Assembly (NCBI RefSeq): GCF_021029445.1 | Contig: NZ_CP072610.1 | Location: 2,356,001 to 2,420,000 of the forward strand | From: Pseudomonas wenzhouensis | GTDB lineage: Bacteria; Pseudomonadota; Gammaproteobacteria; Pseudomonadales; Pseudomonadaceae | DNA: 64,000 nt | Direction of reading: 5' to 3' | Shown: positions 44,611-54,481 of the stretch, piece after piece | Numbering within the stretch: position 1 is the first letter of the stretch | Layout: every line of letters starts with the position of its first letter | Made by a program: the position numbers and the translations under genes | The notes under the pieces: model-generated | Database searches by the model: none | What the model was told of the DNA's origin: nothing | Seen by the model: only the letters and a program-made list of their open reading frames with translations

Positions 44611-45021
44611 TTAGTTGCCACGGTATGTCGAAAAACCGTAAGGGCTGAGCAGCAGCGGGATGTGGTAATGCGGCACGGTGCCATCGACTTCGAAGATCAC
44701 GGGGACTTCGGGGAAGAAGCTCTTCATGTCGTGCTTGGCGAACCACTCGCCGGTCTTGAACGTCACCCGATAGGTGCCCTTCTCCAGCGACTTGCCTTGC
44801 GGGTAGAGGGCAGTGATACGGCCCTGCTCGTTGGTGATGCCATCATTGAGCGTTTGCCAGCTCTGCCCGTCCTTTTTCTCCAGTGTCACGGTCACCGCAG
44901 GAGACGGCAGACCATCCTGCAGGTTGAGCACGTGAACGCTGAGTGGATTGCCATCTGCCAGGGCCAGGGACGACAGGCCACTGAGAATGGCACCGGCGAG
45001 AAGGGTTTTGAGCGTTTTCAT
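44611..45021 (-). CDS. hiuH: Periplasmic 5-hydroxyisourate hydrolase (HiuH/transthyretin-like)
   Basis: Encodes 136 residues: signal peptide (~23 residues, ending 'SSLALADG'), then the transthyretin-like fold with 'LSVHVLNLQDGLPSPAVTV' (catalytic His ~28), 'GTYRVTFKTGEWF' and 'HYHIPLLLSPYGFSTYRGN'. The family normally ends in YRGS; here the last residue is Asn. The enzyme hydrolyses 5-hydroxyisourate, but the exported E. coli form is also an oxidative/copper-stress gene. The start at 45021 has GGAGATACAAC upstream. It lies 14 bp after the GlcG/HbpS gene. Confidence 0.9.
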   Translation of the reverse strand: MKTLKTLLAGAILSGLSSLALADGNPLSVHVLNLQDGLPSPAVTVTLEKKDGQSWQTLNDGITNEQGRITALYPQGKSLEKGTYRVTFKTGEWFAKHDMKSFFPEVPVIFEVDGTVPHYHIPLLLSPYGFSTYRGN

Positions 45022-45035
45022 GTTGTATCTCCGTT

Positions 45036-45533
45036 TCATTGATGGGTGGAAAGAATCTGTTCGATGGCCGTGCGCGCGCAGCGCTCGTCATTGGCCGCCC
45101 CGCCCGCCCCGGCAACGCCAATGGCACCAATGACCTGATCACCGACTTTCAGAGGCAGGCCACCGCCCAACAGCAGAAGCTCATCGAGGGTGTTGAGGTT
45201 TTCGGTATCCGGGGTATTGCGGGCGCGCTCGGCCAAGAGACCTGTTGCTGTTTTCGTCGACAGCGCGGTGAAGGCCTTGCGCTGTGCTGCTGCCGTGTTG
45301 TGCGGGCCAACGTTGTCGTCACGCTGCAGAGCAACCAGGTTGCCGCCACGATCGACCACCGCCGCGACCGCGCTGCGGCCATCGGCGTGGCAGGCAGACA
45401 GGGTTGCATCCAGCAGCTGATTGGCCAGCGGCAAGGTCACGTCCTGACGCATCGCGACTTGCTCGGCGGCCCATGAGCTGGATGCGAGGATCGACAGCGT
45501 CAGTGCTGACAAGGTGATGTGAAGCTTGAACAT
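45036..45533 (-). CDS. Exported GlcG/HbpS-family protein
   Basis: Encodes 165 residues: signal peptide ending 'LASSSWAAEQ' (~22), then the GlcG/HbpS domain with 'ADGRSAVAAVVDRGGNLVAL' and 'GGGLPLKVGDQVIGAIGVAG' seen in full. HbpS of Streptomyces is an exported haem-binding redox sensor partner; GlcG roles are unclear. It is first in a minus-strand operon with hiuH and faces the two-component genes across a palindromic site, so redox or metal stress is a reasonable setting. Confidence 0.85.
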   Translation of the reverse strand: MFKLHITLSALTLSILASSSWAAEQVAMRQDVTLPLANQLLDATLSACHADGRSAVAAVVDRGGNLVALQRDDNVGPHNTAAAQRKAFTALSTKTATGLLAERARNTPDTENLNTLDELLLLGGGLPLKVGDQVIGAIGVAGAGGAANDERCARTAIEQILSTHQ

Positions 45534-45612
45534 GCTGTTCTCCTGGTAAGGCTCGGCTGAGCGGATGCCGGCAATCTTGCCCAGCCATGACCGTCAGGCG
45601 GATTGCACCAGG

Positions 45613-45628
45613 ATTACGAATTTGTAAT
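45613..45628. promoter_or_regulatory. ATTAC-N6-GTAAT operator candidate (HprR/CusR-like box)
   Basis: The 16-bp sequence ATTACGAATTTGTAAT is a near-perfect palindrome. It is very similar in shape to the site bound by E. coli HprR/CusR-type regulators at hiuH and cus genes (ATTAC/GTAAT-like half-sites). It lies 80 bp before the GlcG/HbpS start and 50 bp before the response regulator start, so one dimer could control both directions. Confidence 0.65.
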
Positions 45629-45678
45629 GGGAGTCGGCAGCGGTTGCGCCTAGGCTATGCACAGATTCAGGAGAGAAA

Positions 45679-46350
45679 ATGCGAATTCTGGTGGTTGAAG
45701 ACGAAGTCAAAACGGCTGATTACCTGAGAAAGGGCTTGAGCGAATCAGGCTTCATGGTCGAGGTGGCGCTCAATGGTCTGGATGGTCAGCATCTGGCGCA
45801 GGAGTTCGAATTCGACCTGATCATTCTCGATGTCATGCTGCCGGGGCTCGATGGCTGGCAATTGCTGCAGATCATCCGGCGCAGGCACGACACTCCGGTG
45901 CTGTTTCTGACTGCGCGTGACGCCGTGGAAGACCGCGTCAAAGGGCTGGAGCTGGGAGCTGACGATTATCTGGTCAAGCCTTTCTCCTATGCCGAGTTGC
46001 TCGCCAGGGTTCGCACCCTGCTGCGGCGTGGGCCGTCGCGCGAAATCGAAAGCTTCCAGGTGGCCGACCTTGCACTCGATCTGCTCAAGCGCAAGGTCAG
46101 CCGTGCGGGGGATCGTCTCAACCTGACCAACAAGGAGTTCGCTCTGCTCCATCTCCTGCTCAGCCGCCAAGGTGAAGTGCTGTCACGCGCATTGATCGCC
46201 TCGCACGTCTGGCAGATGAATTTCGACAGTGACACCAACGTCGTGGACGTCGCCATTCGACGGCTACGGGCCAAGGTTGACGATCCCTACCCAGTGAAAC
46301 TGATACATACCGTCAGGGGCATGGGCTATATGCTGGATCTCCAGCCATGA
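45679..46350 (+). CDS. Heavy-metal/HprR-type OmpR-family response regulator
   Basis: Encodes 223 residues: receiver (~1-115) with '[18 protein letters not shown]', phospho-Asp in '[17 protein letters not shown]' (~51) and Lys in '[15 protein letters not shown]'; winged helix (~125-220) with '[20 protein letters not shown]' and '[18 protein letters not shown]'. It matches the CusR/CopR/HprR subfamily. RBS AGGAGAG sits 6 bases upstream. It overlaps the kinase gene by 4 bp. It likely activates the divergent GlcG-hiuH operon through the ATTAC-N6-GTAAT box. Confidence 0.93.
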   Translation: MRILVVEDEVKTADYLRKGLSESGFMVEVALNGLDGQHLAQEFEFDLIILDVMLPGLDGWQLLQIIRRRHDTPVLFLTARDAVEDRVKGLELGADDYLVKPFSYAELLARVRTLLRRGPSREIESFQVADLALDLLKRKVSRAGDRLNLTNKEFALLHLLLSRQGEVLSRALIASHVWQMNFDSDTNVVDVAIRRLRAKVDDPYPVKLIHTVRGMGYMLDLQP

Positions 46351-47738
46351 AGGTGTGGCCCAGAACGCTCAGCCTGCGCCTGGCACTGATGTTCGCATTC
46401 TCGAGCTGCCTGTTGCTCGGGGCGGTAGCCGTCTACCTGTATCACTCTCTGGAGCGGGAAATTCTCTGGCGAGACGATCAGGCTCTGCTCGGTCGCCTGC
46501 AGCACATGCAGGCCCTCCTGGATGACACCCAGAGCATTGAAGCCCTGCGCAATCGCCCTCAGCTTTACGAAAACATGTTGGGCAACCGGGATAGCTTCCT
46601 CTGGATAGTCGATGCGAATGGGCGCATGCTGATTGAGGTCAACCCAGCATCCTTGCAATTGCCCGACCTGGCGCCCGCCCCAGCTCCGCAGTTGGGCAAT
46701 GACCCACACAACCCCTCACTGCGCCTGGCCTGGTTGGATGTAGCGCGCGCCGCAGGGGCTCTGAAGCTGATCGCAGGCAAGCGTTCGGATGAGCGCGAAC
46801 AGATGCTCGGGGCCTATCGCAGCAAAATCTGGATGGCACTTGCAGCAGGTGTGCTGCTTGCATTCGCGCTCGGCTGGCTCATCAGCCAGCGAGGCCTGCG
46901 CCCGGTTAGAACGCTGGCCACACAGGCCGCAAGCATTGACCCCCGGCACATACATCTGCGCCTCGATGATTTCGCCGACACCGTCGAACTGGAAGTGCTC
47001 AGCCAGGCACTGAACCAGATGCTGGAAAGACTGGAACAGGGCTTCGCCCAGTTATCGCGCTTTTCTGAAGACCTGGCCCACGAGATGCGCACGCCTCTGA
47101 CCAACCTCATGGGACAGAGCCAGCAACTGCTTGACCGCAGCCGCTCACAGGAGGAATACCAGAATGCGCTCGCCTCCAATCTGGAAGAGTACGAGCGGCT
47201 GGCGCGGATGATAGACAGCATGCTGTTCCTGGCCAGGAGCGAGCAGCCGAAGGCAACGCCTAAGCGCAAAGCGACCGATCTGCGCGCGCTGACTGAACAG
47301 CTGTGCGAGTACTTCGAGGGTATGGCAGCTGACCGCGGCATCACGCTGGTCAACCACAGTAATGCCAAGCTCCTGGCCGATCCCGAACTACTGCGCCGGG
47401 CGCTTGCCAACCTCATCGCCAATGCACTTCGTTACGGCGCAGCGAATAGCCCCGTCACCATCAGCACCCACACGACGGAAAGTACCCTGGAACTATCGGT
47501 TCACAACCTTGGCGACGTGATAGAACCCGGGCACATGCCGCATATTTTCGAAAGGTTCTATCGCTGCGACGCATCACGCAATCAACCTGGCGACTCCGGC
47601 GGTCTCGGCCTGGCCATCGTGCGCTCGATCATGCATGCACATGCAGGTGAAGTGAGGGTGACGAGCGACCACACTGGAACGACATTCAGGCTTGTCTTTG
47701 ACACAACCAGAGCACAGAGTGAAGGCCTACCCGGCTGA
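46347..47738 (+). CDS. Heavy-metal sensor-family histidine kinase (HprS/CusS-like)
   Basis: Encodes 463 residues: membrane helix 1 (~11-32), a periplasmic sensor of ~125 residues, helix 2 (~158-178), HAMP (~180-232), dimerisation domain with the phospho-His in '[20 protein letters not shown]', and ATPase domain with '[14 protein letters not shown]' and '[20 protein letters not shown]'. The periplasmic domain contains Met and His residues but I could not pick a clear copper motif, so peroxide/hypochlorite or metal sensing are both open. Translationally coupled to its response regulator. Confidence 0.92.
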   Translation: MKVWPRTLSLRLALMFAFSSCLLLGAVAVYLYHSLEREILWRDDQALLGRLQHMQALLDDTQSIEALRNRPQLYENMLGNRDSFLWIVDANGRMLIEVNPASLQLPDLAPAPAPQLGNDPHNPSLRLAWLDVARAAGALKLIAGKRSDEREQMLGAYRSKIWMALAAGVLLAFALGWLISQRGLRPVRTLATQAASIDPRHIHLRLDDFADTVELEVLSQALNQMLERLEQGFAQLSRFSEDLAHEMRTPLTNLMGQSQQLLDRSRSQEEYQNALASNLEEYERLARMIDSMLFLARSEQPKATPKRKATDLRALTEQLCEYFEGMAADRGITLVNHSNAKLLADPELLRRALANLIANALRYGAANSPVTISTHTTESTLELSVHNLGDVIEPGHMPHIFERFYRCDASRNQPGDSGGLGLAIVRSIMHAHAGEVRVTSDHTGTTFRLVFDTTRAQSEGLPG

Positions 47739-47740
47739 CC

Positions 47741-47785
47741 AGGGTCTGTAGGACAGTCGTCGCGCGCAAGTCAGGCAAGGCAAAA
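47741..47785. repeat. Degenerate dispersed repeat (AGGGTCTGTA family), copy 1
   Basis: Starts AGGGTCTGTA, then a shared pattern of GTCG...AAGTCAGGC. A similar stretch starts at 60780. Both begin shortly after the stop of a plus-strand gene. They look like remnants of an insertion sequence end or of a dispersed intergenic repeat. Confidence 0.35.
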
Positions 47786-47908
47786 AGAGCAGAAAAGTCC
47801 CAGGCAGGACTGCCATTGCAAATGACTAATGGCGGGCTGGCAAGCCTTGCCCGGACTGACAAGGATGCAGTGGCATATCAGTAATTTTCCAATCTTGCGG
47901 AGACGTTA

Positions 47909-49219
47909 ATGTTCAACAGTGCCCTTAAAAAAACGCTAGAAGAGCAGAGTGCAGAACTGTATCTACTGCGCCAGCAAGCTGAGCAGATGAATAGAAGCAT
48001 GCTCGCCATCCGACTGGATGCACAATTCAATATCTGCGATTTCAACCCGAATTTTGCTGAAACACTGGGGTATAGCAATGATCTCCGGGGGCTCCCGCTG
48101 TCGGCCATCGTTCCACCTTACGTGAAGGACTTGCCCTGCTTTCGCTCATTCAATACTGCCATCTCGAAGTTCGAACCCGTCGCTGATGACTACCGCTATC
48201 TGCGAGCCGACGGGAGCCTGGCCTGGATCAGGCTGAATTGGTTCCCGATCAAAGACGAGAACGGAAAGCTGTCGCATGTTCAGGGCTATGGTAGCGAAAT
48301 AACTCAGGCTCTCGAAAAAGCCAAGGAAAATGAAGCGTTCATTGAAGCCTTGATCCGCTCCACTGCCGTTATTCAATTTAATCTGGATGGCACGGTTATT
48401 ACTGCCAATCAGCAATTTCTCAATGCCATGGGCTATTCACTGGGCCAGATTACCGGGAAACATCACCGCATTTTTTGTCTGCCTGAAGAGGTAAATACAC
48501 CGGAATATGCAGCATTTTGGCAGACGCTCAACCGGGGTGAATACGTAGCCAATCGCTTCAAGCGGATCGACAGCAGAGGTAATGCGGTTTGGCTGGAGGC
48601 GACCTACAACCCTGTTCATGATGCCGAAGGCAAGTTATACAAAGTGGTGAAATTCGCCAGCGTCGTGACCGAGCAGGTGATCCGGGAGGCCCAGGTGCGC
48701 GAAGCTGCAGGGGTTGCCTATGACGTGTCTCGACAAACGGATGTGAGGGCCGTGCATGGGGCTGAAGTTGTGCAGCAAACGGTACAGACCATGCAGAACA
48801 TTGCGGTAAAAATGCAGTCGGCGACGGAAAGCATCGAAGCGCTCGGCGAACAATCGCTGTTGATCAACTCAATCGTGCAGACGATTGGCGGCATTGCCTC
48901 CCAGACCAACTTGCTGGCACTCAATGCGGCCATTGAAGCGGCCCGTGCCGGTGAACATGGCCGCGGCTTCGCCGTGGTGGCCGATGAGGTGCGCAAGCTG
49001 GCTGGCCGAACCAGCGAAGCCACTGAAGAAATCGTCAGCGTGGTGCAGCAGAATCAGGCGCTGGCCGAGCGCGCCAGGCGGGAAATGTTCAGCAGCCGTG
49101 AGCAAGCCGAGCAAGGCCTGGCACTGGCCAACCAGGCAGGTAGCGTGATTGTGGAAATCCAGGAAGGTGCCAAACAGGTCGTGGGAGCCGTAGGACGCTT
49201 TACCGAAGAATTGCTGTAA
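47909..49219 (+). CDS. bdlA: BdlA-like PAS-PAS cytoplasmic chemoreceptor (biofilm dispersion)
   Basis: Encodes 436 residues without membrane helices: PAS 1 (~25-130; '[20 protein letters not shown]'), PAS 2 (~145-255; '[20 protein letters not shown]'), and a short methyl-accepting signalling domain (~265-435) with tip '[20 protein letters not shown]'. This is the layout of BdlA, which in P. aeruginosa is processed and links nutrient and redox cues to c-di-GMP drop and biofilm dispersal. The length is slightly above the usual ~417. RBS GCGGAGACGTTA. It stands close to several c-di-GMP genes. Confidence 0.85.
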   Translation: MFNSALKKTLEEQSAELYLLRQQAEQMNRSMLAIRLDAQFNICDFNPNFAETLGYSNDLRGLPLSAIVPPYVKDLPCFRSFNTAISKFEPVADDYRYLRADGSLAWIRLNWFPIKDENGKLSHVQGYGSEITQALEKAKENEAFIEALIRSTAVIQFNLDGTVITANQQFLNAMGYSLGQITGKHHRIFCLPEEVNTPEYAAFWQTLNRGEYVANRFKRIDSRGNAVWLEATYNPVHDAEGKLYKVVKFASVVTEQVIREAQVREAAGVAYDVSRQTDVRAVHGAEVVQQTVQTMQNIAVKMQSATESIEALGEQSLLINSIVQTIGGIASQTNLLALNAAIEAARAGEHGRGFAVVADEVRKLAGRTSEATEEIVSVVQQNQALAERARREMFSSREQAEQGLALANQAGSVIVEIQEGAKQVVGAVGRFTEELL

Positions 49220-49412
49220 TGCTCTGCGGAACAGGCTGCGCGGCGAACGCCCTGATCAGCGTCCAGGCCGAATAATGGCGACCACATATCTGCAATGCCG
49301 ACTCGAGCCCTTGTGCGCAAGCATTTTATGGCGCGTGCCATCGAGGCCGGGGCAATAACTGATATCGGCCAGGTAAGCCTGATCATTTTCACCTCATCCG
49401 ATCCGGCCGGAA

Positions 49413-50372
49413 TCAACCCTCAATACGGATGAAATGTGTGCGATTTCGCCCTTCATCCTTTGCCTGGTACAAGGCACGATCCGTAACCGCGATCAGTTCG
49501 GAAACGCTCAAGGGGTGATGCGCCTTCGCCCCCTGCAGCGAGTTACCGGTCAACATCCAACCGCTGCTGGCATGATCAAAGCTGGCGACTCCGACCGATA
49601 CCGTGACATGCCCAAATGGACTTTCCCTGTGCTCCATCGCCTGCTGCTCGACATCAGCAACGATCCTGTTGGCCAGTTGCAGTGCGCCTTCGGCAGCGGT
49701 GTCTGGGAGTAACACCGCAAACTCCTCACCTCCATAGCGTGCAACCATATCAGTGGGCCGATGTATGCAGGCGCGGAGCGTCTCGGCAATCGTGATCAGG
49801 CACTGGTCACCTTGCACATGGCCATAACAGTCGTTGTAACGCTTGAAATAATCAACATCGAGTAACAGCAACGAGAACGGACGCTGATTGCGTAGAGCGC
49901 CCGACCAGTCACGCTCGATGCACTGATCAAACAGCCTGCGGTTGGCAATCCCGGTCAGCCCGTCGGTCTGCGCCAGTTGACTAAGACGATCCATCGCCAG
50001 TTTCAGGCGCAGGTGCGCTTGGGCACGGGCGTGAACAATCGCCGGCCGAATCGGCTTACCAATGAAATCGACTGCTCCCAGGGCAAGGCCAGCTTCTTCC
50101 ATGCTGGCCTCGGTATGGCTGGTGATGAAAATAATAGGCACATCGGCCAAATGCGGATCGGCTTTGATGGCCTTGCAAACCTCGAAACCACTCATGCCGG
50201 GCATTTCAGCATCGAGCAGGACAAGGTCAGGCGGGTTTTCCCGAACCAGACGCAGTGCTTCATCGCCAGCCGTGGCAAAACGAATTTGCCCAAGGCCATT
50301 GAGGGCCTTACTCAAAATACGCAAGGTCGTGGTGTCATCATCGACGATTAACAGCGAGGGCTGATTATCCAT
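49413..50372 (-). CDS. Response regulator with GGDEF diguanylate cyclase output
   Basis: Encodes 319 residues: receiver (~5-125; acidic pair 'LIVDDDTTTLRIL', phospho-Asp in 'LVLLDAEMPGMSGFEV', Lys in 'DFIGKPIRPAIV') and GGDEF domain (~145-315) with 'ARYGGEEFAVLLPD'. An RxxD inhibition site (RPTD) lies five residues before GGEEF. It should make c-di-GMP when phosphorylated. It overlaps the 3' end of the hybrid kinase gene by 8 bp, so the kinase is its likely partner; that kinase is now split by an insertion element. Confidence 0.92.
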   Translation of the reverse strand: MDNQPSLLIVDDDTTTLRILSKALNGLGQIRFATAGDEALRLVRENPPDLVLLDAEMPGMSGFEVCKAIKADPHLADVPIIFITSHTEASMEEAGLALGAVDFIGKPIRPAIVHARAQAHLRLKLAMDRLSQLAQTDGLTGIANRRLFDQCIERDWSGALRNQRPFSLLLLDVDYFKRYNDCYGHVQGDQCLITIAETLRACIHRPTDMVARYGGEEFAVLLPDTAAEGALQLANRIVADVEQQAMEHRESPFGHVTVSVGVASFDHASSGWMLTGNSLQGAKAHHPLSVSELIAVTDRALYQAKDEGRNRTHFIRIEG

Positions 50373-52737
50373 GGAAGTGGCGTTCTTTCTTGAAAGTGAG
50401 GTCCAGTAACGTCAGCGCCTTTGGATAATCCAGCGCCTCTATGGCACGCCAGATCTGCTCGACCAGGACTGAATCGGCCTGAGCCAGCAGCGCGGGTGCA
50501 GCTAATTCGAACTGATCCAGTGCAGCAATATCCTGCTCGCGCAATTGTATGTAGAGCCGCTCGATGGCTGCAGGGTCAACATTGTCGGCACGCCCCTGCG
50601 GGACCAATGTCAGGGGTGCTTCGCAGTAAGGTTCGATCTGTTGACTCAGGCTGGCGTAGAGTCCGGAAAGCGTCTCGAGGATATCCGGGATGTGCTGGTC
50701 ATTGGCATCGATACGCAGCAGGCGCTCCGCGCGGCTGGCCATTTCATGGACACCTTTGGCACCGATAACGCCCACAGCGCCCCGTAACTTATGCAGACGC
50801 GCCCGCAGAACATCCGGCTGATCATGCAAAAGCTCGAGCAAGGCAGCAGGCTTGGCAAACTCTGGAAATTCGGTGACGCAGTGACGAATCGCCCCCATGA
50901 AGACACTGCGGTCATGGCCTACATTGCGAGCTGCTTCGAGCAGATCGATACCGTCAAGTGCCGGCCAGTCAGCCAGTGCCGGTAGCTCACGCACTGCTGT
51001 CGAGACGTTGATTGGCATACCCCGCGTGCGCTCGACTGCCTTGCGCAAGGCACGGATCAACAATACGGGCTCCAGCGGTTTGGTCAGGAAATCATCCATA
51101 CCGGCCTCTTCAGCCTGCCGCCGCTCCTCTGCCAGGGCACCTGCGGTGAGCGCGATGATTGGCAGCCTGGAAAGGCCCAAATCCTTACGAATGCGTCGGG
51201 TCGCTTCGTAACCGTCCATTTCCGGCATCTGAACATCCATCAACACCGCATCAAAGGCGTCAGGTTTGTCACGCAAGCGTTCCAGGACTTCGCGCCCATT
51301 GTCACAGGTGCACACTGTAGCGCCCTGCTGGCTCAGTAGCAGACTGCCCACCTCGCGATTGAGCTCGCAGTCATCAACCAGCAGCAATTTCAGGCCATCC
51401 AGCCAGCGTGCCGTGCCCGTATCCAACTCCGTCGCCTGCAGAACCCGCTCGGTGCTTCCCTGATGGCGTGCAACGCCGGTATTGACCGCATTGAAGAGGT
51501 CGGAAGCTTTGATTGGCTTCGATAGCACCTGATCGACGCACTTCTCGTAGCGGCCATCGACAAGATCCACCTTGTCATGGGATGACACGATCAGACTACT
51601 GGGCAAACGCTCCAGCCCCAGTTGGTTGGCAGCCTGTCTGAGCGCCTGCAGCCCATCGAGCTGCGGCATTTGCCAATCCACCAGCAGCGCATCGGGCAGC
51701 GCTATTCCCTGCTCCCGGCGAACCTCAAGCAGAGCCAGCATTTTTTCACCGGACTCAAGCATGGTCACTCGCCACCCCAGGCGCCGACATAGGCTCGCCA
51801 ACTGTTCACGATCGGCCTGCTGATCATCGACCACCCACACCTCCAGCCCCTGGCTGGAGGTGCTCGCATCCCAATCGACAGGCGCAAGGCGCAGAGGTAG
51901 ACGCAGCCAGAACTCACTGCCCTCCCCCAGTCGACTGTTAACGCCGACAGTGCCGCCCATCTGTTCGACCAGCCCACGCACCACCGACAGCCCCAGGCCT
52001 GTACCGCCATAGCGTCGTGTGGTCGAGGAATCTGCCTGGGTGAAAGGCGTGAACAAATGATCGATTACATCGGCTGCGATACCACAGCCGGTGTCGGTGA
52101 CCGCAAAGCTCAGCCAGCAAAACCGCGATACCGACACCTCACAATTGGCCTGCACGGCAATGCTTCCGCGGGCCGTGAATTTCAGGGCATTGCCGATCAG
52201 GTTCATCAGTATCTGGTTGATCCGCAGGGCGTCGCCGATCACCCAGAGTGGCAGTGACTCGGCACCGTTGATGACGAAACTCAGCCCCTTCTCCTGCGCC
52301 TGCGGCCCGAAAAGCTCAGCCAGATCATCGAGTAACTGACGTGGACTGAACGGACGATTCTCAAGCCTCATTTCCCCGGCTTCGATCTTGGCTATATCGA
52401 GGATGTCGTTGATGATTCCCAGCAGCGAACGCCCTGCTATCTGCAATTTACGCAAAAGCCTGCGCTGCTCCTCGTCCATCTGCGTGGTTTGCAACAAGTG
52501 CGCAATGCCGATGACGGCATTCATCGGCGTACGAATTTCATGGCTCATATTCGCGAGAAAGAGGCTCTTGGCGGCATTTGCCGATTCCGCAGCCGCCTTT
52601 GCCTGGTGCAGTTCTGCGCTGATACGCAAACGCTCGGTAATGTCCTGGGCAATGCCCAGGTGCCCGATCAGTTCGCCCCCGCTGATGCGAATGGGGGTAA
52701 TGACCATCCAGACCGGAACCCGCGAGCCGTCCTTGCG
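50365..52737 (-). pseudogene. Hybrid sensor kinase, 3' part (disrupted by IS21-family element)
   Basis: Carries the end of a PAS/PAC domain ('TYVRKDGSRVPVWMVITPI' begins at the junction), kinase dimerisation domain with 'FLANMSHEIRTPMNAVIGIA', ATPase domain ('NLIGNALKFT', 'DTGCGI', 'YGGTGLGLSVVRGL'), two receivers (phospho-Asp in 'ALLVDWQMPQLDGL' and 'AVLMDVQMPEMDGYEA') and a histidine phosphotransfer domain ('LHKLRGAVGVIGAKG'). The 5' part is at 55366-57105. An open frame continues 126 bp into the element, so a shortened kinase lacking its sensor might still be made if a promoter in the element reads outward. The natural partner is the receiver-GGDEF protein just downstream. Confidence 0.9.
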
Positions 52738-52750
52738 TACGTAAGTGCGG

Positions 52751-52865
52751 ATTCCACGGTCATCTGGCCACCCATTCCATGAACATCTGACCACCGATTC
52801 CACGCTGATCCGGCCACCCATTCCACGCGCATCCGGCCACTGATTCCACGGCCATCCGGCCACTC
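52751..52865. repeat. Five 23-bp terminal repeats of the IS21-family element (left end)
   Basis: The motif ATTCCA begins at 52751, 52774, 52797, 52820 and 52843, exactly every 23 bp, each followed by a variable spot and a CATCCGGCCAC-like tail. The right end carries inverted copies (TGGAA at 55287, TGGAAT at 55310 and 55355; spacing 23 and 45). Such repeats are IstA-binding sites in IS21 elements. The array is not CRISPR: units are contiguous, with no unique spacers. Confidence 0.85.
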
Positions 52866-52934
52866 AACCGGGCAGGCAGCTACGCAGGATTTCTTCACTA
52901 CCATCGACCTCTTTTTCGAAGCAGAGAGGTCGTC

Positions 52935-54464
52935 GTGGAGCGTTTATCCATGCGTAAGATTCGCGAAGTACTACGTCTCAAGTTCGAGGTCGGACTATCA
53001 GCTCGCCAGATTGCGGTCAGCGTGCAGGTCGGTCGTGTCACCGTCGGCGACTACCTCAATCGTTTTGCCGCCAGTGGTCTCAGTTGGCCCTGTTCGTTGT
53101 CCGATGCCGAGTTGGAGCAGCAACTGTTCCCGCCGGCCCCGGCGGTTGTCAGCGAGAAGCGGCCTTTACCCGATTGGGCATGGGTGCATGCCGAACTGCG
53201 CCGCCCCGGGGTGACCCTGGCGCTGCTCTGGCAGGAGTACCGCCTGAGCCAGCCGCAGGGCTTTCAGTACAGCTGGTTCTGTGAGCATTACCGAGCCTGG
53301 CAGGGCAAGTTGGACGTGGTGATGCGTCAGGAGCACCGCGTCGGCGAGAAGCTGTTCGTCGACTATGCCGGCCAGACGGTGCCGGTTATCGATCGCCACA
53401 GCGGCGAGATCCGCCAGGCGCAGGTGTTCGTCGCAGTGCTCGGCGCGTCCAGCTACACCTTCGCCGAAGCCACCTGGTCGCAGCAGCTGCCGGACTGGCT
53501 AGGCTCCCATGCCCGCTGCTTTGCCTTCCTCGGCGGCGTGCCGGAGATCGTGGTGCCGGACAACCTGCGCAGCGCGGTAAGCAAGGCCCATCGTTACGAG
53601 CCGGACATCAACCCCAGCTACCGCGACCTGGCCAAGCACTACGGAGTGGCGGTGGTGCCGGCGCGGGCACGCAAACCGCGCGACAAGGCCAAGGCCGAAG
53701 TCGGCGTGCAGGTGGTCGAGCGTTGGATCCTCGCGGCCCTGCGCAACCGTCAGTTCTTCTCCTTGGACGAACTCAACAGCGCCATCTCCGTGTTGCTGGA
53801 GCGGCTCAACCAACGCCCGTTCAAGAAGCTGCCGGGCTCGCGCCAGACGGCCTTCGACAGCCTGGATCGTCCGGCGCTGCGCCCCCTGCCGGTGCAACCC
53901 TACGTCTACGCCGAGTGGAAGAAGGCGCGGGTGCACATCGACTACCACGTCGAGGTCGATGGGCATTACTACTCGGTGCCGTACCAACTGGTGAAGAAAC
54001 AACTGGAAGTACGCCTGACAGCGCGCACGGTGGAGTGCTTCCACGCCAATCAGCGGGTGGCCAGCCACCTTCGCTCACCGCACAAGGGCCGGCACAGCAC
54101 ACAGGCCGAGCACATGCCCAAGAGCCATCGCGAGCACGCCGAGTGGACGCCACGACGGCTGATCCGCTGGGCTGAGCAGACCGGGCCGAACACGGCCGGC
54201 GTGATCAGCCACATCCTCGAACGGCGCATCCACCCAACCCAAGGCTACCGGGCCTGCCTGGGCATCCTGCGCCTGGGCAAGACCCATGGCGAAGTGCGCT
54301 TGGAGTTGGCCTGCCGTCGCGCCCTCAGCCTCGGTGCGTGCAGCTACAAGAGCCTCGAATCGATCCTGCGCCAGGGGCTGGAAAACCTGCCGCTGGCCCA
54401 GCAGCACCTGCCCCTGCTGCCGGACGACCACGCCAACCTTCGCGGCCCCGGCTACTACCACTGA
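52935..54464 (+). CDS. istA: IS21-family transposase IstA
   Basis: Encodes 509 residues: N-terminal helix-turn-helix ('IREVLRLKFEVGLSARQIAV'), DDE catalytic domain with first Asp in 'KLFVDYAGQTVPVIDR', second in 'EIVVPDNLRSAV', and Glu in 'KAKAEVGVQVVERWIL', plus a C-terminal DNA-binding region. GTG start with AGAGG upstream; an ATG five codons later is also possible. Full length and intact, so the element may be active. Confidence 0.93.
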   Translation: MERLSMRKIREVLRLKFEVGLSARQIAVSVQVGRVTVGDYLNRFAASGLSWPCSLSDAELEQQLFPPAPAVVSEKRPLPDWAWVHAELRRPGVTLALLWQEYRLSQPQGFQYSWFCEHYRAWQGKLDVVMRQEHRVGEKLFVDYAGQTVPVIDRHSGEIRQAQVFVAVLGASSYTFAEATWSQQLPDWLGSHARCFAFLGGVPEIVVPDNLRSAVSKAHRYEPDINPSYRDLAKHYGVAVVPARARKPRDKAKAEVGVQVVERWILAALRNRQFFSLDELNSAISVLLERLNQRPFKKLPGSRQTAFDSLDRPALRPLPVQPYVYAEWKKARVHIDYHVEVDGHYYSVPYQLVKKQLEVRLTARTVECFHANQRVASHLRSPHKGRHSTQAEHMPKSHREHAEWTPRRLIRWAEQTGPNTAGVISHILERRIHPTQGYRACLGILRLGKTHGEVRLELACRRALSLGACSYKSLESILRQGLENLPLAQQHLPLLPDDHANLRGPGYYH

Positions 54465-54481
54465 ACACAAGGAATCCCACC

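Noticed and set aside
52746..52865. Regular 23-bp repeats resembling a small CRISPR array
   Set aside because: Units are contiguous without unique spacers and form the end of an IS21-family element with inverted counterparts at the other end.
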